Of a DNA stretch of 16,971 nt, positions 13,080 through 16,971 are shown one piece after another (position 1 is the first letter of the stretch; each line of letters starts with the position of its first letter). A model generated the notes under the pieces. The model saw only the letters and a list, made by a program, of their open reading frames with translations, did not search any database and was not told the origin of the DNA. The stretch is from Microcaldota archaeon. GTDB taxonomy: Archaea; Micrarchaeota; Micrarchaeia; Anstonellales; Bilamarchaeaceae. Location of the stretch: positions 1 through 16,971 of the forward strand of contig JAKANX010000014.1 of the NCBI GenBank assembly GCA_021823425.1. Reading direction: 5' to 3'. The translations under genes were made by a program, and so were the position numbers.

Positions 13080-13949
13080 ATGCTTCTTTACGGGAAAGAG
13101 CTTGCGGAAAGGATAATAGGGCACGTGAAGGCCGAGGCGGAAGGCTTGGGGATTGCGCCGCGCCTCGGAATAGTCGTAGTGGGGGACTACCAGCCCTCGC
13201 AGGTATACGTGAAAAAGAAGATGGAGACCGCAAAGCGCGCCGGAATAGAGGCCGAGCTTTTCCACCTGCCGCACAATTCGGAAGAGAAGGAGGTGCTCGC
13301 GCTCGTTCAGAAGCTGAACAGGGACGGGAAAATAGACGGGTTCATAGTCCAGCTCCCCCTTCCGCCGCACATCAGCCCGGACAAGGTGATAGAGGCGATA
13401 GACCCGCGCAAGGACGTGGACGGGTTCCACCCCTCCAATATGGGCAAGGTGCTGCTCAACCTGAAGGACGAGGTTTTTGAGCCCGCGACCCCTTCCGGGA
13501 TAATGAGGCTGATAGAGCATTACAAAATCCCGGTTTCGGGGGCCAACGCGGTAATAGTAGGAAGGAGCAACATAGTCGGAAAGCCGATTGCGGTAATGCT
13601 GTTGCACGGGGACGCGACGGTCACGGTGTGCCATTCCAAGACCCGGAACCTCCCTGAACACACGAAACGGGCGGACATCCTCGTAGTCGCAGCTGGAAAG
13701 CCTTTTTTCATAAAGCCGGACATGGTCAAGGAAGGCGCATACGTGATAGACGTGGGGACCACTAGGGTGGAAGTCGAGGCTGGAAACGGGAAACCGAAAA
13801 CCAGTAAGGTGGTGGGGGACGTTGACCCGAAGGTTCAGGAAAAGGCGAATGTTTCGCCGGTCCCGGGCGGCGTGGGGCCTCTGACGGTGGCGATGCTGCT
13901 GCAAAATACGCTCAAGGCGGCGAAAATGCGGAAAAAAGCGGGGAAATAG
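13080..13949 (+). CDS. folD: FolD, methylene-THF dehydrogenase / cyclohydrolase
   Basis: The 289-residue protein has the FolD catalytic region VVGDYQPSQVYVKKKMETAKRAG (Y43 and K47 of Y-V-x-x-K), GFIVQLPLPPH, DPRKDVDGFHPSNMG, PATPSGIM, the Rossmann segment VIVGRSNIVGKPIAVMLL, TVTVCHSKT, DILVVAAGKP and VSPVPGGVGPLTVAMLL. It oxidises methylene-tetrahydrofolate to methenyl- and hydrolyses it to formyl-tetrahydrofolate, linking one-carbon units to purine synthesis. In PATPSG the usual Cys (PCTPxG) is Ala, and DYQPSQ replaces the common xxPAS. Start ATG 13080 fits the TATA box 25 nt upstream. A long in-frame extension across the ACT gene is rejected. Full length and intact. Confidence 0.96.
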   Translation: MLLYGKELAERIIGHVKAEAEGLGIAPRLGIVVVGDYQPSQVYVKKKMETAKRAGIEAELFHLPHNSEEKEVLALVQKLNRDGKIDGFIVQLPLPPHISPDKVIEAIDPRKDVDGFHPSNMGKVLLNLKDEVFEPATPSGIMRLIEHYKIPVSGANAVIVGRSNIVGKPIAVMLLHGDATVTVCHSKTRNLPEHTKRADILVVAAGKPFFIKPDMVKEGAYVIDVGTTRVEVEAGNGKPKTSKVVGDVDPKVQEKANVSPVPGGVGPLTVAMLLQNTLKAAKMRKKAGK

Positions 13950-13975
13950 AAAGAAAAGGGAAGAAAATGGGGATT
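13946..13975 (-). terminator. T-rich 3' end of the acidic microprotein transcript
   Basis: On the minus strand, after the TAG at 13992-13994, CCAAAAATCCCC is followed by pyrimidine runs (TTTTCTTCCCTTTTCTTTC). This fits an archaeal U-tract terminator. It runs into the folD 3' end, so the two convergent transcripts may end against each other. Confidence 0.4.
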
Positions 13976-13991
13976 TTTGGAAAGGGCGGGG

Positions 13992-14090
13992 CTAGAACTC
14001 CTCTTCCTCCTCTTCGCCGTCCTCGTCCTCGTCGTCCTCGAAGTCCTCGTCCTCCCAGTCTTCGTCTTCATCCATCTTGAGGAAATCCAT
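13992..14090 (-). CDS. Acidic microprotein, 32 aa
   Basis: Minus-strand ATG 14088-14090 opens a 32-residue frame: MDFLKMDEDEDW, then EDEDFEDDEDEDG, six Glu and a final Phe, ending at TAG 13992-13994. AGGTGAG lies 3 nt before the ATG, the same site and spacing as at several genes here, so I consider it translated. About three quarters of residues are Asp or Glu, with Phe and Trp spaced among them. Such short acidic tails or peptides can bind basic proteins or act as histone- or RNA-polymerase-like mimics, but I can assign no function. CCTATATGG about 65-70 nt upstream might be the TATA box. The repeated GAC/GAG codons could be chance low complexity; the ribosome binding site argues otherwise. 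Confidence 0.65.
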   Translation of the reverse strand: MDFLKMDEDEDWEDEDFEDDEDEDGEEEEEEF

Positions 14091-14174
14091 CTGCTCACCT
14101 GTGTAATCATGCGTATTGGGCTGAAAACCCTGAACGGTCCTTGGCCATCGTTTGCCCATATAGGAGTGCAAATG

Positions 14175-14181
14175 TTTATAA
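14175..14181 (+). promoter_or_regulatory. Upstream TATA box before the 721-aa gene
   Basis: AATGTTTATAAGCC is a good TATA match. A start near 14203 would give a leader holding a 10-codon frame (ATG 14208 to TAA 14240, MAIERVGRSI) before the main gene. Confidence 0.45.
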
Positions 14182-14235
14182 GCCTATTTTTGAATTTCCA
14201 ACAAGAGATGGCGATCGAACGCGTAGGAAGGAGCA

Positions 14236-14242
14236 TTTAAAA
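14236..14242 (+). promoter_or_regulatory. Proximal TATA box of the 721-aa gene
   Basis: GCATTTAAAATAGG is centred about 40 nt before ATG 14279. Start near 14265 leaves a leader of about 14 nt with GGTGAT at 14270-14275, 3 nt from the ATG. Confidence 0.5.
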
Positions 14243-14278
14243 TAGGTTTGTTGTAGAAAGTAGATAGATGGTGATACT

Positions 14279-16444
14279 ATGGCCGAAGCGCAGAAAACCG
14301 ACATGAGAAAGCAGATGAACGACGAAATGGTTGGTTTCTTTTCAGTGGCGAACTTCAAAAACCAAGTTTTCAATCTCAATACGTCTTCTGCGCTCAACAT
14401 CAGTCAGGCGAAAATCGCCAACGAGCATGTCAAGAAATCCCAGAAGCTTCTCTCGTCCATGGCTTTCTACACGACTGCCCCCATGTTCGAAAACACGAGA
14501 ACGGAGATTGAAGCGGGCAAATACGGACCTGAAATAAAGGCAAATTACATGGAAACAATCAGGTTCTTCGAATCCGATCCGGATTTGAAGAAATATCTCG
14601 AAGCGACAAAGGGCTATTTCAAGACAAGCACTATTTCAGACCTTGGAAACTGGGCCAAGGAGTTCGGATTGGACATGACGCCGTTTTACGGCACTTACCG
14701 AATGTACAAATCATGGGATGCCGACACGTGGTACGAGAAATGGGGCAAATACATACTTACAGGCGTTTTCCTCGTGAGCGACATTTCGCTAGTGGGGGGA
14801 ATCATTGAAAGGGGCGCGGCCAAAGGCACGGTGGCCGTTGCCCGTGCGGTAAAAACCGCGAGCGCAAAGTCCCTTGAGCGCAGGGCAGGGGAACATATAT
14901 TAATGGAGCAGGCTTCGAGGAGCGAGGGCAGGGCGCTTGCAACTATGGAGGGCGGACAGATACTTGCCAAACTCGGCAGCGAGGAGGACCTTCGCACTGC
15001 AATGAGGCTTAAAAATTTCAAAGGCGACTATGGAATAGTTTTGAAGGATGGAACGGTCGTTTCGAACGTGGAGAGAGCCGGCAAAGGATACAAGGGAATA
15101 CTCGTGGATGAGAAAACGGTCGCTGCGAGGCTCAAGACGATAGGGGAGGAAACAAAGGCGTTCACGAAAAAGATAGAGTCTGCAGAGGAGGAATTGAGGC
15201 GGCTTGTATACAGCACTCCTGATGCCCATGTACTGCGCGCAAAGGCAGTCGAAGAAGACATACGAAAGGCGGCGACAGACAGGATACGGGAGGAGGCGAC
15301 TCGGAGGCAGAAGTCCGCTCTGAAAAAGACCAAGGATTTCGTACTCCCGAGCACGGCGAACGAAAAGGACATACTCGTTGACATCCGCCAGACTCTTGAG
15401 AAAGGGAAGTTGTACGGGCGGAACATCGCCGAAGATGAGAAGGCGGCGCTCAAATTCCTGGAACAGAAATACAGCAAGACCATTGAGATTGCGGATTTGC
15501 GCAAGGGGCTTGACGAGGCGAGGGCGCACTCTGAAGCAGTGGAAAGGGCGATGGTGCAGTCCACTACTGGCAAGGAAGTAAGCTTCACATACGAACAAGT
15601 CAACTATCTGAGGGGGGCGCTCAGGAGCCCGCTCGGCGAATATTCCATAAGGCTGAACAAGAAAATATATGATGTTGCCGCAAGAATGGCGCGCTGGGGT
15701 GAAGCCGTTTCGACGCAGGAGGCGGTGAACCGGATAATGAAAACTGGGGCATACGAGAGAGGAATGGAAAAGGGCGTGGCTAGGCGAGGGATGAGCGTCA
15801 AGGTTCCCATGACAGGAAGGCGCGGACTTAAAGCGACTGCGGAGATTTCCGCCCCGGGCCTTGTTGCAAAGCCCGTGATTTCCTACACGGAGGTCCAGAA
15901 CTACGAGGAACGCACAAACAAGATGCTTGATGCACTGCGCAAAACGGATGCCAGAAAGGCGGAGCAATATGAGGAAGCGCTCAAGGACATCCCGGGCTGG
16001 CAGAAAAAATATAGATTCCTTAAGGAGCGCGGTCTCCTTGAGAGCAGCGGAGGGGCGCCGCCTAAAATTGTAAATGTGACCCAAGAGGATTACCAGAAGG
16101 CTGCTTCGGAACTGGAAGTTAACTGGGATGCGCCTGCAGTGAAAGCTACGGGCGTAACATCTGCTATGGCCAAAACACCGCAGGAGATGTTCTATCTCAA
16201 GGCGTATCTCATAGATCAAATTGTTCCAAAGGGAAAGGTGCCAAATGTGAAACTTGATAGGGAACTGGTAAGACTGGGGGAACCCAGGGAACACGCGGTT
16301 AGCGAAGGGGCACGCATAGTGGCTGAAACCCTCCAGCAAGCCCAGCAGGCGCCCCAGGTCCAAGTGGTTGAGCGCGGAGACAAGTCCAACGCACCTAAGG
16401 CAGGAGGAAAAAAAGGCGGCAAGCTGGGCTCAGGGGATTTGTGA
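14279..16444 (+). CDS. Large uncharacterised helical protein, 721 aa
   Basis: I do not recognise the family. Residues 1-130 are helical. Residues about 155-177 (GKYILTGVFLVSDISLVGGI) are hydrophobic enough for one membrane or amphipathic segment, flanked by W-rich SWDADTWYEKWGK and AAKGTVAVARAVKTA. The arrangement around 130-200 (D-x-x-P-x-x-G-x-x ... tG-x-x-x-x-x-D ... G-x-x-x-R-G-A-A-K-G) weakly recalls pre-toxin linker domains, which I treat only as a lead. About 250-275 may form a small beta unit (GIVLKDGTVVSN). Residues 280-430 are long charged helices, probably coiled coil. The last 20 residues are Lys/Gly-rich. ATG 14279 has GGTGAT 3 nt upstream. The stop is followed 15 nt later by the next gene, which starts with the same MAEAQK. 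Codon use looks somewhat less G/C-biased than that of the housekeeping genes. Confidence 0.88.
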   Translation: MAEAQKTDMRKQMNDEMVGFFSVANFKNQVFNLNTSSALNISQAKIANEHVKKSQKLLSSMAFYTTAPMFENTRTEIEAGKYGPEIKANYMETIRFFESDPDLKKYLEATKGYFKTSTISDLGNWAKEFGLDMTPFYGTYRMYKSWDADTWYEKWGKYILTGVFLVSDISLVGGIIERGAAKGTVAVARAVKTASAKSLERRAGEHILMEQASRSEGRALATMEGGQILAKLGSEEDLRTAMRLKNFKGDYGIVLKDGTVVSNVERAGKGYKGILVDEKTVAARLKTIGEETKAFTKKIESAEEELRRLVYSTPDAHVLRAKAVEEDIRKAATDRIREEATRRQKSALKKTKDFVLPSTANEKDILVDIRQTLEKGKLYGRNIAEDEKAALKFLEQKYSKTIEIADLRKGLDEARAHSEAVERAMVQSTTGKEVSFTYEQVNYLRGALRSPLGEYSIRLNKKIYDVAARMARWGEAVSTQEAVNRIMKTGAYERGMEKGVARRGMSVKVPMTGRRGLKATAEISAPGLVAKPVISYTEVQNYEERTNKMLDALRKTDARKAEQYEEALKDIPGWQKKYRFLKERGLLESSGGAPPKIVNVTQEDYQKAASELEVNWDAPAVKATGVTSAMAKTPQEMFYLKAYLIDQIVPKGKVPNVKLDRELVRLGEPREHAVSEGARIVAETLQQAQQAPQVQVVERGDKSNAPKAGGKKGGKLGSGDL

Positions 16445-16459
16445 TAAAACGGTGATCGT

Positions 16460-16971
16460 ATGGCTGAGGCACAAAAAGCAAGGGCATGGGACGAAAAGCG
16501 GATTGATGAAGCGATAAAAAAGCTCAATGGTGGCAGTGAACAGGACAAGAAGAACGCCAAGGAGCTCCGAACAATTTACGACCGGCTGAAGGACGTTTCA
16601 GGAAACAAGGTAAACGACGGCATGCGCGAATTCGTCGTGAAGCAGGTCGTCGACGCCGGAAAGGGCGCCTCCCAGATCGAAAAGGAACTGAGAAGCGCCA
16701 CGAACCCAGGCTGGAAAAAGCTTTTCGAGGCAGAAGACGCCGCCAAGAAGGAGGCGGCAAAGCAGCCGGCAGAAAAGAAGCCTGAGAAAAAGGAAGCCCC
16801 GAAGCCCAAGCCGGTCCAGAAAAAGACGGCCGTCGCCAGCAAGTCCAGCTGGAAGGACGAGGTTGAAAAGGACGAGAGCCTCAAGGCGTTCTACGAATCG
16901 ACTGGGCAACACAAAATGAGTGTTGCTGTCGATGGGTGGCTCGCGCTGATCAAGGCTGGAAGTGAACAAGC
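16460..16971 (+). CDS. Uncharacterised Lys/Ala-rich protein, N-terminal part (runs off window)
   Basis: The frame opens at ATG 16460 with GGTGAT 3 nt upstream and stays open for 170 codons to the window end. Residues 1-90 are charged helices (MAEAQKARAWDEKRIDEAIKKL ... VNDGMREFVVKQVVDAGKG). About 95-125 is a Lys/Ala/Pro/Glu linker (AAKQPAEKKPEKKEAPKPKP), and a second folded part starts near SSWKDEVEKDESLKAFYES. The first six residues, MAEAQK, equal those of the preceding gene, with synonymous codon differences, and the spacing to the ribosome binding site is the same. The two are surely cotranscribed. No catalytic motif is seen. Unknown function. Confidence 0.85.
   Translation, partial: MAEAQKARAWDEKRIDEAIKKLNGGSEQDKKNAKELRTIYDRLKDVSGNKVNDGMREFVVKQVVDAGKGASQIEKELRSATNPGWKKLFEAEDAAKKEAAKQPAEKKPEKKEAPKPKPVQKKTAVASKSSWKDEVEKDESLKAFYESTGQHKMSVAVDGWLALIKAGSEQ

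Noticed and set aside
14900..16363. Minus-strand open frame of 487 codons opposite the 721-residue gene
   Set aside because: It is antisense to a well-supported gene with a ribosome binding site, has no recognisable motif, and is explained by few stop-generating codons in that GC-rich gene.
1..16971. CRISPR array, tRNA, rRNA, insertion sequence or integrase
   Set aside because: No regular spaced repeats, no tRNA cloverleaf with T-arm signature, no rRNA motifs and no transposase or integrase motif were found on reading.

Overview
The window reads as a chromosomal segment of an archaeon. It carries an archaeal beta-type proteasome subunit, a KH-domain beta-CASP nuclease of the aCPSF1/FttA family, a minute eL41 ribosomal-protein gene and an archaeal-type SRP RNA. 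TATA boxes sit about 25 nt before transcription starts, and many genes have a GGTGAT Shine-Dalgarno site 3 to 5 nt before the start codon. A RuBisCO of the archaeal form III or II/III kind, in a gene-dense and GC-rich background, fits a DPANN-like lineage or a related euryarchaeon. The lineage cannot be fixed from this window alone.

Layout. 1-170: end of a phosphohexomutase gene. 171-356: structured intergenic DNA and a bidirectional hairpin terminator. 355-1782 (minus): eL41 and a 416-residue protein I do not recognise. 1881-4598 (plus): LemA, then HtpX protease and a repeat-built membrane protein in one transcription unit. 4672-5301: proteasome beta. 5411-7315: aCPSF1/FttA. 7307-8434 (minus): a DUF2085 membrane protein broken by an in-frame TAA, and a purine-type phosphoribosyltransferase. 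8486-8851 (plus): a small unknown. 8852-10270 (minus): RuBisCO large subunit. 10376-10834 (plus): an arrestin-like protein. About 10850-11130 (minus): SRP RNA. 11248-13018 (minus): the UPF0210/UPF0237 (PFL-like plus ACT) pair. 13080-13949 (plus): FolD. 13992-14090 (minus): a 32-residue acidic microprotein. 14279-16971 (plus): two unknown helical, Lys/Ala-rich proteins that both start MAEAQK; the second runs off the window.

Functional themes are protein quality control (LemA/HtpX, proteasome), RNA 3'-end formation and termination (aCPSF1), protein targeting (SRP RNA), nucleotide and one-carbon metabolism (phosphoribosyltransferase, RuBisCO, FolD), and several uncharacterised families. No mobile element, CRISPR array, tRNA or rRNA was seen. 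The least explained parts are the 14279-16971 gene pair, the acidic microprotein, the structured DNA at 191-300, and a degenerate inverted-repeat element found in three intergenic places. Several divergent gene pairs appear to share one near-palindromic TATA box.
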